From: Thermoplasmata archaeon
Lineage (GTDB): Archaea; Thermoplasmatota; Thermoplasmata; Thermoplasmatales; Thermoplasmataceae
Direction: 5' to 3'
Assembly (NCBI GenBank): GCA_021803655.1
Contig: JAJZLK010000027.1
Span: 1-50,646, forward strand
Length of the DNA stretch: 50,646 nt
Shown: positions 17,246 through 26,439 of the stretch, piece by piece
Position numbering within the stretch: the first letter of the stretch is position 1
Layout of the letters: each line of letters starts with the position of its first letter
Position numbers and translations under genes: made by a program
Notes under the pieces: generated by a model
The model's input: only the letters and a program-made list of their open reading frames with translations
Databases searched by the model: none
Told to the model about the DNA's origin: nothing

Positions 17246-18221
17246 GGATTATCCTCCTTCTTTCCATTCTCACAACAATGTATGACGAACCGATCATCAT
17301 AGCAGACACGGCAAGTGATATGGCGAACTGTATGAGCGGCGGTGTGCTGATGATATGGTTGAGATAAAGTCCGCGAAGAATCATTTCCACTCCGAGAAAT
17401 GAAAGAATCCCGAAGAAAATCCACCTGATGTCTCCATTTGAAATCCTGACCAGTATCTTGGCACCGAAATATGATCCAATCACAACTCCTATTGCTGTGG
17501 CTGCAGCAAGGAACGGCTGGATATACCCAAGTCTCCAGTATATCGACGATCCGGTTGCCGCCGTGATTCCAATCATGAAGTTACTCGTGGTGGTCGTCAC
17601 CTTCATGGGAAGATTCATGGCCCAGTCCATACCCATCACTTTCAGGGCTCCACTCCCTATACCCAGCAGCCCTGAAATGAACCCGGCAAAGAACATCACA
17701 ATTTCGCCGGCCCACCATCTAACTCCCTTATAGTTAACTATCTTCTTGAGTTTGGCATCGAAGTAACTTCCGGTAAGCTGGAAGAGTTTCGTAGTCCAGT
17801 CTGCAGGTATATCAGGAGGCACTTCCATCAGGGTCTTCTTGATTGTGGGAAACAGCGAGAAGAGAAGAACGCTACCGAAGATCACATAGATAGACCATTG
17901 CATCTTATTTGCGTTGACATAGGCAAACGTAAGTGTCCCGATGATCGCGCCAGTGGTGGTTGCGACCTCAAGACCGACTCCTATCTTGATGTTCGCTATC
18001 CGCTGTTTAGTATACGCTGAAGCAGAACCTGCAGAAGTGGCGATTGTGGAGATAAGAGAAGCACCGACCGCAAAGATGATCGGTATTCCATAGAAGAGTG
18101 TAAGTACTGGAACAAGGACCGTCCCACCCCCAAGTCCAGTAAGTGAACCAAGGAGTCCTGCAAAGATTCCTGCCACAACAATCGAGATAAAATTCAGCAA
18201 TATGGCAAGAGCTGACATCAC
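17235..18221 (-). CDS. TauE/SafE-family anion (sulfite/organosulfonate) exporter
   Basis: A 328-residue polytopic membrane protein with about eight hydrophobic segments. The family's repeated glycine-rich motif appears twice: [19 protein letters not shown] near residue 22 and [15 protein letters not shown] in the second half. TauE/SafE proteins move sulfite, sulfonates or other anions; the actual substrate cannot be read from sequence. The central hydrophilic part ([15 protein letters not shown]) is longer than in bacterial members. It is the first gene of a two-gene unit with DUF1634 and is divergent from pdxS. Start is GTG 18221 or the ATG immediately after (18218). Confidence 0.82.
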   Translation of the reverse strand: MMSALAILLNFISIVVAGIFAGLLGSLTGLGGGTVLVPVLTLFYGIPIIFAVGASLISTIATSAGSASAYTKQRIANIKIGVGLEVATTTGAIIGTLTFAYVNANKMQWSIYVIFGSVLLFSLFPTIKKTLMEVPPDIPADWTTKLFQLTGSYFDAKLKKIVNYKGVRWWAGEIVMFFAGFISGLLGIGSGALKVMGMDWAMNLPMKVTTTTSNFMIGITAATGSSIYWRLGYIQPFLAAATAIGVVIGSYFGAKILVRISNGDIRWIFFGILSFLGVEMILRGLYLNHIISTPPLIQFAISLAVSAMMIGSSYIVVRMERRRIIHVR

Positions 18222-18302
18222 GATTCGGAATCCTACAATCCTATAAAAGTAAGACCTGTTCGGAAGGATATTATACTTACTGGCAATAAATCGGCGGACA
18301 AG

Positions 18303-19358
18303 ATGCCAGTCAATTTGCAGGAAATAAGGGCTAACCGCGAGGCGATCAAACGCCCCAGTATTGGTGAGATTAAAGGCGGACAGGATATTTTGAAGAGAGG
18401 ATTCGCCAAGATGACCAAAGGAGGAGTCATCATGGATGTTACCACGGTGGAACAGGCTAGCGTGGCAGAAAACGCCGGAGCTGTTGCCGTCATGGCGCTT
18501 GAAAGAGTTCCGTCAGACATCAGGGCAGCTGGCGGAGTGGCGAAGATGGCAGACGTAGCCAAGATAAAGGAGATCATGGACGCGGTATCGATCCCTGTTA
18601 TGGCAAAGATGAGGATTGGCCACATTTCTGAGGGCTACACACTTGCTGCACTTGGCGTAGACATGATAGACGAGAGCGAGGTGCTTACCCCGGCTGATCC
18701 GTTCTTCCACCTGTACAAGAAGGAGCTCAAGATTCCATTTGTGTGCGGAGCAAGAAATATTTCTGAGGCTGTCAGGAGGATATTCGAAGGTGCAGCCATG
18801 GTGAGAACCAAGGGAGAGGCTGGCACCGGAAACATCATTGAAGCAGTAAGGCACATGAGGATGATGAATGAAGGAATCAGGGCCATCTCGAACATGGATA
18901 ATGATCAGATCAGGACTCTCGCGTCAAGAATTTCAGGATCCTATCATGAGTTAAGGAAGGGAGTATCCATGGAACTTACCGGGGAGATGGACAAGTTGGG
19001 AGACGCGGAACTCTTCGAAAGCTTTTCTGGAGCAGACATTGAGGCTGAACTGCAGAAGATACTGGAGCAGATACGCGATGACCGGAGACTTCCAGTCGTG
19101 AATTTTGCTGCGGGAGGGATAGCGACACCTGCGGACGGAGCCCTCATGATGAAGCTTGGTGCAGACGGAGTCTTTGTGGGAAGCGGCATATTCAAGTCTC
19201 AGGATCCGACTGAAATGGCAAAGGCTGTTGTTGATGCAGTTGAGAACTACGAAGATTACGAGGTAATCGGACGGGTCTCTCGGGGACTCGTGGGTATGCA
19301 AGGAATTGACATTGACCAGATCCCCAAGGAAATGAAACTGCAGGAAAGAGGTTGGTAA
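18303..19358 (+). CDS. pdxS: pyridoxal 5'-phosphate synthase subunit PdxS
   Basis: A 351-residue TIM-barrel subunit that makes PLP from ribose 5-phosphate, glyceraldehyde 3-phosphate and ammonia. The hallmarks are [29 protein letters not shown] (Schiff-base lysine), [10 protein letters not shown] (second lysine and phosphate loop), and [16 protein letters not shown]...GVFVGSGIF. It is somewhat longer than bacterial PdxS (about 290), the extra residues being inserted between the [10 protein letters not shown] segment and the GGIATP loop, as in archaeal forms. The partner amidotransferase PdxT is not in this window. A TATA-like GATATTATACTTA lies about 30 bases before ATG 18303. Confidence 0.97.
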   Translation: MPVNLQEIRANREAIKRPSIGEIKGGQDILKRGFAKMTKGGVIMDVTTVEQASVAENAGAVAVMALERVPSDIRAAGGVAKMADVAKIKEIMDAVSIPVMAKMRIGHISEGYTLAALGVDMIDESEVLTPADPFFHLYKKELKIPFVCGARNISEAVRRIFEGAAMVRTKGEAGTGNIIEAVRHMRMMNEGIRAISNMDNDQIRTLASRISGSYHELRKGVSMELTGEMDKLGDAELFESFSGADIEAELQKILEQIRDDRRLPVVNFAAGGIATPADGALMMKLGADGVFVGSGIFKSQDPTEMAKAVVDAVENYEDYEVIGRVSRGLVGMQGIDIDQIPKEMKLQERGW

Positions 19359-19365
19359 TAGAGTT

Positions 19366-20109
19366 TTGACCGTTCTTTCCATAATTTTGGTAGTTATAAT
19401 CCTCCTGGTTCTGTTCACGCTTTCGCTCAAATTGAAAATATTTGATCTGAAGGGGTCCGTTGCCGCATTGATCCTTGGGGCGTGGGTAGCCGTCATGGGT
19501 TCCATACTGTGGCTCATACTGATGGTCTTCTTTGCCCTCTCATCCTACATGGCCACCAAGGCTTTTTTCACTAAGAAGAAGGAGATGAATTTGCAGGAAG
19601 GGAGATCTGGGGAGAGGAGAACGACCAATATTGTATTTGCCGGGGTTATAGGCGCAGTAATTGCGTTTGTATTCTTCCTGAGTTCCAGGATCGATCCTGG
19701 GGAGTTCCCCTATTTTGAACTGTTTGCAATATCATTTGCCTCAATCAACGCTGACACCTTTGCGTCTGAGATTGGAAGCGTGGACTCCAGGGTTTATCTT
19801 ATTACAACATTAAGGAAGACAAGACAGGGGATCAATGGAGGAGTTTCCATAACAGGCATTGCAGCTTCCATCCTTGGTGGCTTCCTTGTGGGACTGGTAT
19901 TTGTGCTCCTGGATTTCGGATACTTCTCCGTGATTCCGGCGCTGTTCATAACCGCCATGGGTGTGTTCGGATCGACAATAGACAGCATTCTCGGAGCCTT
20001 ATACGAGAATGCAGGAAAGATAAACAAGGGGACGGTAAATTTCCTGGCCACCCTTGCCTCCGTGATTCTTTCAGTGGTCCTTATCTACTTATTGCCGTCG
20101 CTTTCTTAG
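19366..20109 (+). CDS. DUF92 family integral membrane protein
   Basis: A 247-residue polytopic membrane protein of the DUF92/TIGR00297 family. Motifs include KIFDLKGSVAALILG, a FASINADTFASEIGSVD segment (polar, conserved in the family) and TRQGINGGVSITGIAASILGG. Eukaryotic relatives (VTE6-type) act as prenyl-phosphate kinases, so a CDP-alcohol or isoprenoid phosphate reaction is possible, but this is inference. The likely start is TTG 19366, eight bases after the pdxS stop, so it is probably co-transcribed with pdxS. Its end overlaps the end of the convergent crotonase-like gene by 29 bases. Confidence 0.8.
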   Translation: MTVLSIILVVIILLVLFTLSLKLKIFDLKGSVAALILGAWVAVMGSILWLILMVFFALSSYMATKAFFTKKKEMNLQEGRSGERRTTNIVFAGVIGAVIAFVFFLSSRIDPGEFPYFELFAISFASINADTFASEIGSVDSRVYLITTLRKTRQGINGGVSITGIAASILGGFLVGLVFVLLDFGYFSVIPALFITAMGVFGSTIDSILGALYENAGKINKGTVNFLATLASVILSVVLIYLLPSLS

Positions 20110-20755
20110 ATCTCGAGTAATCCTCTATCAGAGCCCTGTGTTCTTCAAGAATCGCAATCCTGGAGTCTGACAGCTTTCTTCTGCGCAAAAGGGGCCTTGA
20201 AGCCCAGTAATCATCGAGAATGAATTTCTTCGCATCCCCTAACAGGTCCTTCCTTGGAAAGATCTTATCCACATTCTTTCCTGCAACCGGCCCGGACAAC
20301 GCGATGTCGGAAAACCGCAGGGAAGATACTGAACCGCCAAGCCTGAACAGATAGTTCTTTGATACTCCGACCCTGAGATCTTCTGCCGAAATTACGCAGT
20401 CTCCAAGCAGAGCCATCTCATATCCAATATCAACGGCATCTCCTGTCAGAATGGTATAAATTGGTTTTGAAGATGAGTATACCATGGAAAGGAGTGCCGA
20501 AAGGGAGTCTGTTGTGTGCAGCAGGCACGTAAGGTCGCTGCACATTTCTATCCTGCTGACAAAATTCCTGTTAAGGCCAGCCAGCACAATGGCACCGATA
20601 TTCTCATCCGAGGAGGCCATCCCCAGAGCAAGGATAAGTTCTGAAAAGACACTCCTGCGAACTTCGCCGTCCTCGGTACTCTTTATGACGATGATGCCAA
20701 GAGAGTCTTCGTTCCATACGGCAATGTCCCTGAACTGATCCTCCTTCTCACTCAT
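20081..20755 (-). CDS. crotonase (enoyl-CoA hydratase)-like protein, divergent
   Basis: A 224-residue protein with the general layout of the crotonase superfamily. Recognisable pieces are DENIGAIVLAGLNRNFVSR (equivalent to the AxVLTGxGxxFxAG segment), then KPIYTILTGDAVDIGYEMALLGDCVISAEDLRVGVS, which resembles the hydratase core. The usual catalytic glutamates and the full GGG/GxG oxyanion-hole spacing are not clearly present, so an active hydratase is doubtful. Its start overlaps the cytochrome b gene end by eight bases, so it is the third gene of the Rieske-cytochrome b operon; a link to respiration is contextual only. Confidence 0.6.
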   Translation of the reverse strand: MSEKEDQFRDIAVWNEDSLGIIVIKSTEDGEVRRSVFSELILALGMASSDENIGAIVLAGLNRNFVSRIEMCSDLTCLLHTTDSLSALLSMVYSSSKPIYTILTGDAVDIGYEMALLGDCVISAEDLRVGVSKNYLFRLGGSVSSLRFSDIALSGPVAGKNVDKIFPRKDLLGDAKKFILDDYWASRPLLRRRKLSDSRIAILEEHRALIEDYSRSKKATAISR

Positions 20756-22439
20756 TGTAGGCTACCTGCCTGTACAGCCTGATGATAACACCGGCGATAA
20801 TGAAATCTACGCCTATCCCGACTCCAAAGACCATCTGCCCGGATATCGGGTTAAGGTTGATCACGAGGAACATGATTGCGACGGATATGACCAGAAGTAT
20901 CGCCGACAGGATGGTTGCAGACTGCTCAGAAATATGGTAAACCGTTGGTTTGCGTGGCACGATCTTCTCTATGTTGTTCATGGAACTTGTTCTTGCAACC
21001 CCAATCGCAGCGAATGAGGTTGCTATCCCTGCTGCCAGAGAATTTATCATGTTTCCCACGGAACTGTATGTCATGAAACTTGCAAAGTTGAGCGCAAGTG
21101 CAAACACACCAACAATCAGAAGCACAAGGAAAATGAAATATGAAGTCATAACCCTGTCGTAAGTTATATCAAGCTTTCCGTCCCTGTACAACTTGCTTAT
21201 CAGAAGCATTCCGAGAACCACTATCACGAGCGGAACAAGAAGTACTGCAACCGCGTACTGCAATGGCACGGCCACTCCTGGTGTCATCGCCCCCCAGACA
21301 GACAGAATTACCAGATAAATGATGAAATAGATCCCGAGTGCGGTAATGATTGGCCTCTTCAGCGGGTGCAGATCGTCGCTCCTGTCAATGAACGGCACCA
21401 GAAGGAAGTAGACCAGCGGAATACCGCCAAATACGGCAGTGGCAATCAGACCGCCATAGATTGGCGGGAACCCTGGAATGATGCTGATGAATCCGGGGAA
21501 GAAATCTACTGCCTTATACACGAACAGCAGGAACCAGGGAGGGTAGTCAGGATAAAGTATTGCGTTTTCCGCCAGCGGACTGTGTCTCCATGGCCCTGGA
21601 AACGGCGAGAAGAGGGAGGGAACGTTGGGGATAAGCGCAACTATGGATGGGATCAGGATAATGAACCCGACAACAAATAGCGAAAGCTGAATCATGAAAG
21701 CCATGTTATAGGGATACCATGCCTTCATCGTGGAGTCCTCCTTGACAATGGCAGGCGCCCTGTGCTTGCTCTCCTTTCCGGACGGCATAATGTTGTTTGA
21801 CTCTGCCATGAAGAAGTGCAGTCCGAAAAGCATACCGATAAGAAGGGCAAGAATAATGTGCCAGCCAAGTAGTCTGGAATAGAGGCTTGCGGTATTCGCT
21901 GCGTTCCCAAAGAGGATGGTCGCAATTGATGTCCCGATTATCGGAGTATTGAAAGCCATTCCCATTCCAACCTGAGAGGCATCGTAACCGAGAATGTCTC
22001 CGGGCATCGAATATCCGAAGAAACATACTCCAATTGTGAGGGCCAGCAGTATTACCCCTGTTAGCCATTGCAACTGGCGGGGTCTCTTGTATGCTCCAAC
22101 GAAATAGTTCCTGAAAAGGTGAACGTAAACAAGCACCACCATTGCAAAGGCACCATAAAGATGGGTTGCGTTGATCAGTGCACCATAGGGGATGTTGTTT
22201 ATCAGATATTCTGTGGAAGTGTAAGGATGCGCCGGATTATAGTATAGAAGGAGCATCAACCCGGTAACAATCTGGTAGACGAATGCAACCATGATCATTG
22301 CACCAGTCCAGTAAAGGAACCCTTTTCTCATGTATGTTGGATTCTTCTTGACCGGCATTTCATTTAGAAGCGACACTGGGTTTATGCCGAGAAGTTTCTC
22401 AGTCATGCCTTTCTTGTCTTGATTTTCCATTGTTTTCAA
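20748..22439 (-). CDS. cytochrome b (b6-type core with C-terminal extension)
   Basis: A 563-residue polytopic cytochrome b of a quinol-oxidising bc-type complex in the cytoplasmic membrane. The four haem ligands have the canonical 13-residue spacing: H93/H107 and H194/H208. The Qo-site loop that is PEWY in most cytochromes b reads PPWF here (300-303), so the acidic residue is missing. Beyond the usual region there are several more membrane segments to residue 560, making it longer than cytochrome b plus subunit IV. Located seven bases after the Rieske gene, as its redox partner. No cytochrome c is seen nearby. Confidence 0.93.
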   Translation of the reverse strand: MKTMENQDKKGMTEKLLGINPVSLLNEMPVKKNPTYMRKGFLYWTGAMIMVAFVYQIVTGLMLLLYYNPAHPYTSTEYLINNIPYGALINATHLYGAFAMVVLVYVHLFRNYFVGAYKRPRQLQWLTGVILLALTIGVCFFGYSMPGDILGYDASQVGMGMAFNTPIIGTSIATILFGNAANTASLYSRLLGWHIILALLIGMLFGLHFFMAESNNIMPSGKESKHRAPAIVKEDSTMKAWYPYNMAFMIQLSLFVVGFIILIPSIVALIPNVPSLFSPFPGPWRHSPLAENAILYPDYPPWFLLFVYKAVDFFPGFISIIPGFPPIYGGLIATAVFGGIPLVYFLLVPFIDRSDDLHPLKRPIITALGIYFIIYLVILSVWGAMTPGVAVPLQYAVAVLLVPLVIVVLGMLLISKLYRDGKLDITYDRVMTSYFIFLVLLIVGVFALALNFASFMTYSSVGNMINSLAAGIATSFAAIGVARTSSMNNIEKIVPRKPTVYHISEQSATILSAILLVISVAIMFLVINLNPISGQMVFGVGIGVDFIIAGVIIRLYRQVAYNE

Positions 22440-22445
22440 ACCCTC

Positions 22446-23180
22446 TTATCCAATTATGCTTATCTTGGTATATGGCGTCGAAAGGGGACTTCCACCAGTA
22501 AGATCGGATGGTTTGCCAAATATGACAGGCCCTGTCATCTTATAAGCCGTCAGCTGATGTGTACTGCTGTCATATTTAAGGAAAACTCCAGGAAGTGGGT
22601 TCTGGGTTGGTCCGTTCTTTACCGCTGCCCCATTTGCCGGCTCGTATGTACTTCCATGGCAGGAACAGTGTATCAGCCCCACCGTGTTTACAGATCCTGA
22701 ATAATATCCAGGCACAGGAGTTCCGGGAGGGTAGTAGTGAATCGATGGCGGGACACATCCTGCGTGCTGACATATCGCACTGAACGCAACCACAGATTGA
22801 GACCCGGTGGGACCAACTCCGGTAGGATATGTATATGTAGTCCCAAGTTCAATGCTGACCGGTTTTGGTGGCACTGTAATATCCAACGGTTTTCCAGACG
22901 TATCCCCCAGGTTAATAAGGAATGTCGGGTCTCCACTGAGAGGGTATTCAAACAGTACTATGCTGGAAGAGTTCACCTGAAGATTCTCATAAAGAAGTGG
23001 TTTTCCCGTTGTATCGTAGATCGTTAATGATGGAAAAGATGTGAGTCCGAGCGTTGGAGCGATCATCTCGCTGATTCCGCCTTTCATCATACCAATGGCG
23101 GCTACACCAACGGAGGCTACCATTACAATTTTCAAGAAATTTCGTCTTCCTTTATCAAAGGATTCCTCTCCGCCGTCCAT
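22446..23180 (-). CDS. Rieske iron-sulfur protein
   Basis: About 244 residues from ATG 23180. An N-terminal twin-arginine-like signal/anchor is visible (KGRRNFLKIVMVASVGVAAIG). The [2Fe-2S] ligands lie in ICQHAGC and HCSCHGS: first Cys-His pair C137/H139 and second pair C172/H175 (numbered from this start), with C142 and C174 as the disulfide pair. The loop between the boxes is long and proline/tyrosine rich. An upstream in-frame ATG at 23195 exists, but a TATA box ends only three bases before it, while 23180 is about 25 bases from the box centre. First gene of the operon with cytochrome b and the crotonase-like protein. Confidence 0.93.
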   Translation of the reverse strand: MDGGEESFDKGRRNFLKIVMVASVGVAAIGMMKGGISEMIAPTLGLTSFPSLTIYDTTGKPLLYENLQVNSSSIVLFEYPLSGDPTFLINLGDTSGKPLDITVPPKPVSIELGTTYTYPTGVGPTGSQSVVAFSAICQHAGCVPPSIHYYPPGTPVPGYYSGSVNTVGLIHCSCHGSTYEPANGAAVKNGPTQNPLPGVFLKYDSSTHQLTAYKMTGPVIFGKPSDLTGGSPLSTPYTKISIIG

Positions 23181-23197
23181 GTGCCCGTATCTCATTA

Positions 23198-23210
23198 TAT
23201 TTTTAATATT
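23198..23210 (-). promoter_or_regulatory. TATA box of the Rieske-cytochrome b operon
   Basis: On the minus strand the sequence reads AATATTAAAAATA. Its centre is about 25 bases from ATG 23180, the spacing expected for a leaderless archaeal transcript. It practically touches the upstream ATG at 23195, which argues against that start. Confidence 0.6.
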
Positions 23211-23357
23211 TTCCAGTTGACCTGCCAGAAGGTCGGCAGTATGTCAGGTCGATGCTAAATCCTGCCGTACGCTGCACAGCCCATGTACCGGCATGTTTCC
23301 ATTTGTCCCTGACCTCATGACAGTACAGATTTATTTCCTGCACACATCACTTTGTCA

Positions 23358-23816
23358 ATGAACGCTTCGCCCGAATCCAGGTATGCAAATCAGGATTATG
23401 GAAAGTTTGCTTGCAGTGTCTGGTTTATCTCAACCAGTTTCCTGTATCTGATCGCTGGCATTATTTTCACCATTCTCAGGGAAACAGCAGTGATCACAAT
23501 TCCTATGGACTCTTTGTTCATGAGTGAGCTTTACGGCTTCGTCACGATGATGATATTCGGCGCATCATACATATTCGTCCCTGGAATTCTTAAGCGTACC
23601 ACCAGCAAGGGGTTGTGTAAATTTGAATATGCAGCGATGAACGCCGGCGTACTGGCGATCCTGGGAGCCGGGTTCCTTGCAGGAAGCACCGGGCCTCTCC
23701 AGTCAAGATATTTTTTCGCACCCGCCCTGATTCTAATACTCGTCGCGTCGCTGGTTCACCTGATAAACATGACTGGACTAAATTTCCGTTCGGTAAAGAC
23801 CCGTGGCGAAAATTGA
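23358..23816 (+). CDS. small four-helix membrane protein
   Basis: 152 residues with four predicted membrane helices: the first around SVWFISTSFLYLIAGIIFTI, the second around LYGFVTMMIFGASYIFVPGI, the third NAGVLAILGAGFLAG, and the fourth APALILILVASLVHLINMTG. The second helix is reminiscent of short pieces of haem-copper oxidase subunit I or NnrS-like proteins (GFVxMMIFGxxY), but I cannot assign a family, and no pair of haem ligands is certain. Divergent from the Rieske operon, so a respiratory role is possible. ATG 23358 is about 27 bases after the TATA-like GATTTATTT; a TTG at 23352 is less likely. Confidence 0.6.
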   Translation: MNASPESRYANQDYGKFACSVWFISTSFLYLIAGIIFTILRETAVITIPMDSLFMSELYGFVTMMIFGASYIFVPGILKRTTSKGLCKFEYAAMNAGVLAILGAGFLAGSTGPLQSRYFFAPALILILVASLVHLINMTGLNFRSVKTRGEN

Positions 23817-23887
23817 TATTCCCCCGTTTATGCCCTGTGAAGAACGGTTAATTACCCTGCTTCACATGCGATTTGACAGGAGATAGC

Positions 23888-24466
23888 ATGGTTTCTGCTG
23901 AAAGCAGCCTTTCCTTTGAGCCAGTTACAAATTCAAACTGGGACAGAATGCAGGATTTATTCGGTGATAAGGGGGCATATGGCGGTTGTTGGTGTACATA
24001 CTGGAGACTTCCAAGACCCAGATTCTCTTCATGCTCCCCCTCTGAGCGTAAGGAGATGATGAAACAGATCATCGATTCTGGAAGAGTTCCCGGAATACTC
24101 GCATATAAGAACGGAGCACCAGTTGGCTGGTGCTCCATATCAAATAGATCGGAATTTGTCCTGCTGGAGAATTCCAGAACTTTGAAAAGAATTGACGATA
24201 AACCGGTCTGGTCTGTGGTGTGCTTTTACATCCACAGAAAAGAAAGAAGGAAAGGGATCATGAGGGGATTGCTCTCCAAGGCCATTGAGTATGCCAAAAC
24301 TCAAGGAGCGGAGATTGTCGAGGGGTATCCGATAGACCCGATGGGAGAGGGTTATCCTGATCCTTATGCTTACACAGGATTTCTCAGCGCTTTTGTGGAA
24401 CTCGGATTCGTGGAAGTTGGAAGAAGGTCCCCAAAGAGGCCCATAATGAGACTTTACCTGAAATAA
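23888..24466 (+). CDS. GNAT family N-acetyltransferase
   Basis: 192 residues. The acetyl-CoA binding motif A is in CFYIHRKERRKGIMRGLL (R/Q-x-x-G-x-x equivalent: RRKGIM). The N-terminus has a GGCWCTYWRLPR motif, shared by a subgroup of GNAT proteins in bacteria and archaea. The C-terminus (AFVELGFVEVGRRSPKRPIMR) fits motif B. Substrate unknown. ATG 23888 is chosen because a GGAG (23879-23882) precedes it at good spacing; an upstream TTG at 23873 would put that site inside the gene. Stands alone. Confidence 0.82.
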   Translation: MVSAESSLSFEPVTNSNWDRMQDLFGDKGAYGGCWCTYWRLPRPRFSSCSPSERKEMMKQIIDSGRVPGILAYKNGAPVGWCSISNRSEFVLLENSRTLKRIDDKPVWSVVCFYIHRKERRKGIMRGLLSKAIEYAKTQGAEIVEGYPIDPMGEGYPDPYAYTGFLSAFVELGFVEVGRRSPKRPIMRLYLK

Positions 24467-24761
24467 AGAGTAACTCCGAAACGTAGACGCATCGTTGAAC
24501 GAGATCGCCACAAATCGATATACGAGGAAAATACACGTGTGGATGGATAGGGAGCACGCCTTATTCTAGGCATACTTATTCCTTCTTTTCCGATGATTGA
24601 ACAGTCTGCTGGACAATCGTTCCGAGATCGGTTATGTTCCTTGGTATAAAAGCTGCTGGAAACCTCCGAATAGTAGTCAGAAAAAGTCTCTTTTAGGATA
24701 GGTACGCTCCTCTATCTTCACTGTCATAAATTTATAGGAGCAAATTATCTCCCTACAGTAT

Positions 24762-24833
24762 GGGCTCGTAGTCTAGCGGTATGATACCGCCCTTACAAGG
24801 CGGTGGTCACCGGTTCGAATCCGGTCGGGCCCA
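24762..24833 (+). tRNA. tRNA-Val (anticodon TAC)
   Basis: A 72-base cloverleaf without intron. The acceptor arms GGGCTCG/CGGGCCC pair with one G-U, followed by discriminator A at 24833; CCA is not encoded. The anticodon arm is CCGCC-CTTACAA-GGCGG with anticodon TAC. The T-loop is TTCGAAT within CCGG pairs. A TATA-like TTTATAGG lies about 30 bases upstream. Confidence 0.95.
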
Positions 24834-24950
24834 TTCCCGTAAATGCGCACTCTTTATCCGGCTAGGATGCGTGTTCGACCGAGACACCCATTCCTGTGTG
24901 GCATAGATCCACATATTGTGCTTCGTGTCTGCGGAAATATGCCATATCGC

Positions 24951-25880
24951 TCACTTGTTTTCGGATGTCAATTTCTCAGTGGCTTCTATGTAAAGCGTTG
25001 GGCCCACATGCGACAGCGATACATATCCCTGAACTTCCAGAAGAGTTGCGAGATCTTTTGGTCGCCTGTACCCGAAGTGCTTGCAGAAATTTCCGTCGTA
25101 CTTGGCGTGCAGGTGGTTTGAAACAACTGCGAAATTTATCTTCTTTCCCAGTTGCTGGTTCCGCCCTTTCACGAAATTTCTGAGTGTGATCAGCAGTTCC
25201 TCCGGAATCACGGTTGACAGGGGGTTTGCCTGCAAATCTGTTTTCTTAGGCTGAACGGGTGCCTTTGGAGTCACCGTTTCAACCTGCTTCTTTGTCCTGG
25301 GCTGCTGGCCTTTCTTCTCCGTCCTGATACCCTGTTTCGATCCATTGGGCTTAAGCAATTCTTCAAGTGGAGGTTGGAAGATTACCCTGTCATCAGCAAA
25401 CATGAAGGTCATTCTTTCTATTCCAGTAATCTTGTCGTTCTGCCCTTTGTGAATGGGAAACAGATCGTTTGTAACTATGGAAACTCGTCTTCCATCCTTG
25501 TGATAGAGCTTTGCCATCAGCCAGATGTAATCGTCCGCAGATGTCCTGGCAGGAACCTGGATCACCGTCTCATGGTTAAGCAGACTTTCAAAATCCTCCT
25601 GCTCAGTGATCTTATGACGCAGTGTTGCATCCGCCACAAATATAGTCTTTATTCCAGACCTCTTCAACTCCTCGATCACGATATTGAGAAACCTGAGACT
25701 GGGTTTGCTGGATCCCATTCCGTTTCCGTAAGCTGTGTTGCTAGCATCGACGATTATCAACGGTCCTGAAGGTACTACAGGAACTGGAATAACTTCAACC
25801 GGTTCAGGTTTAGCCACTGGCTCTGGTGGTTTCTCGATGGAAACTGCTTTCTCCTCTTTGCGCGCTTTTCGTCTAAACAT
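24951..25880 (-). CDS. NYN/Zc3h12a-like ribonuclease with C-terminal LOTUS-like domain
   Basis: 309 residues in three parts. Residues 1-38 are charged and proline-rich. Residues about 41-165 form a PIN-like NYN/Zc3h12a nuclease: IIVDASNTAYG (D45, N48), VADATLRHK (D84), ARTSADDYIW (D116, D117) and VTND (D139) give the acidic cluster expected for Mg-dependent RNA cleavage. A lysine/threonine-rich linker (about 185-230) follows. Residues about 235-305 resemble an OST-HTH/LOTUS domain: KKINFAVVSNHLHAKY, then KHFGYRRPKDLATLLE and a final VGPTLYIEA. A nuclease plus RNA-binding LOTUS layout is known from bacterial and eukaryotic NYN proteins. Targets unknown; it stands alone. Confidence 0.72.
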   Translation of the reverse strand: MFRRKARKEEKAVSIEKPPEPVAKPEPVEVIPVPVVPSGPLIIVDASNTAYGNGMGSSKPSLRFLNIVIEELKRSGIKTIFVADATLRHKITEQEDFESLLNHETVIQVPARTSADDYIWLMAKLYHKDGRRVSIVTNDLFPIHKGQNDKITGIERMTFMFADDRVIFQPPLEELLKPNGSKQGIRTEKKGQQPRTKKQVETVTPKAPVQPKKTDLQANPLSTVIPEELLITLRNFVKGRNQQLGKKINFAVVSNHLHAKYDGNFCKHFGYRRPKDLATLLEVQGYVSLSHVGPTLYIEATEKLTSENK

Positions 25881-26439
25881 ACTGCTTGCCTCAGAAGAAG
25901 CTGTTAACGCTGATCAGGAAACCTCAAAAGCAAACGAATCCGAGACATTCTGCGATCTGTGCTCCATCCTCTCGTTCACCTTCCCTCATCACCCTATTTC
26001 CAAACGCAGCGCCATATTGTGAAAGTATTCCAATTTTTCATCCTCTGCCTATTTCTGCAGTGCCATGCACCAGGTTGAAAAATTCAAGGAAACGCCACTT
26101 ATATTACGCACACGAATGGTTTTCTGCTGCGACGGTGTTAACCTTATCGGTGTTTCACTCCTTCACGATTGTTACCTCATAAAGAGTTATTAATTTTGTG
26201 GTAAGAACTGCGTCACAACTGAAGAATTGAGGAGGCTTCTGCCCGTGTATCAGTCTGGAAGGACCAGCCTGCGAGCCTGAAGAAATCACACAGAGAGATT
26301 CAGAAGCAAGAAAGACCGCTCGTTCTCCGGAAGATACAGGGATCAATAAGCCATCCTGCCATTTTCACGTCTCTCTGTCAGTTGAAATAATGATATATTG
26401 AGCAGGATGAGACAACCCTGCAGGGTTTCATCTCCTGTC
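25881..26439. other. non-coding stretch between the NYN gene and the thioesterase gene
   Basis: About 560 bases with no gene I can support. Frames that are open here lack family features and codon bias. Two structural elements are visible: an inverted repeat GCTTCTG (26235-26241)/CAGAAGC (26301-26307) enclosing a small hairpin CTGG-aagga-CCAG, and a palindrome at 26414-26427 listed separately. A small RNA or old degraded sequence are both possible. Confidence 0.4.
26407..26432 (-). terminator. palindromic hairpin after the thioesterase gene
   Basis: A 14-base perfect palindrome AACCCTGCAGGGTT (26414-26427) extended by GATGA/TCATC arms, with a three-base bulge on one side. It sits 8 bases beyond the stop of the minus-strand thioesterase gene, so it is probably a 3'-end signal for the PAC2-thioesterase transcript. 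Confidence 0.45.
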
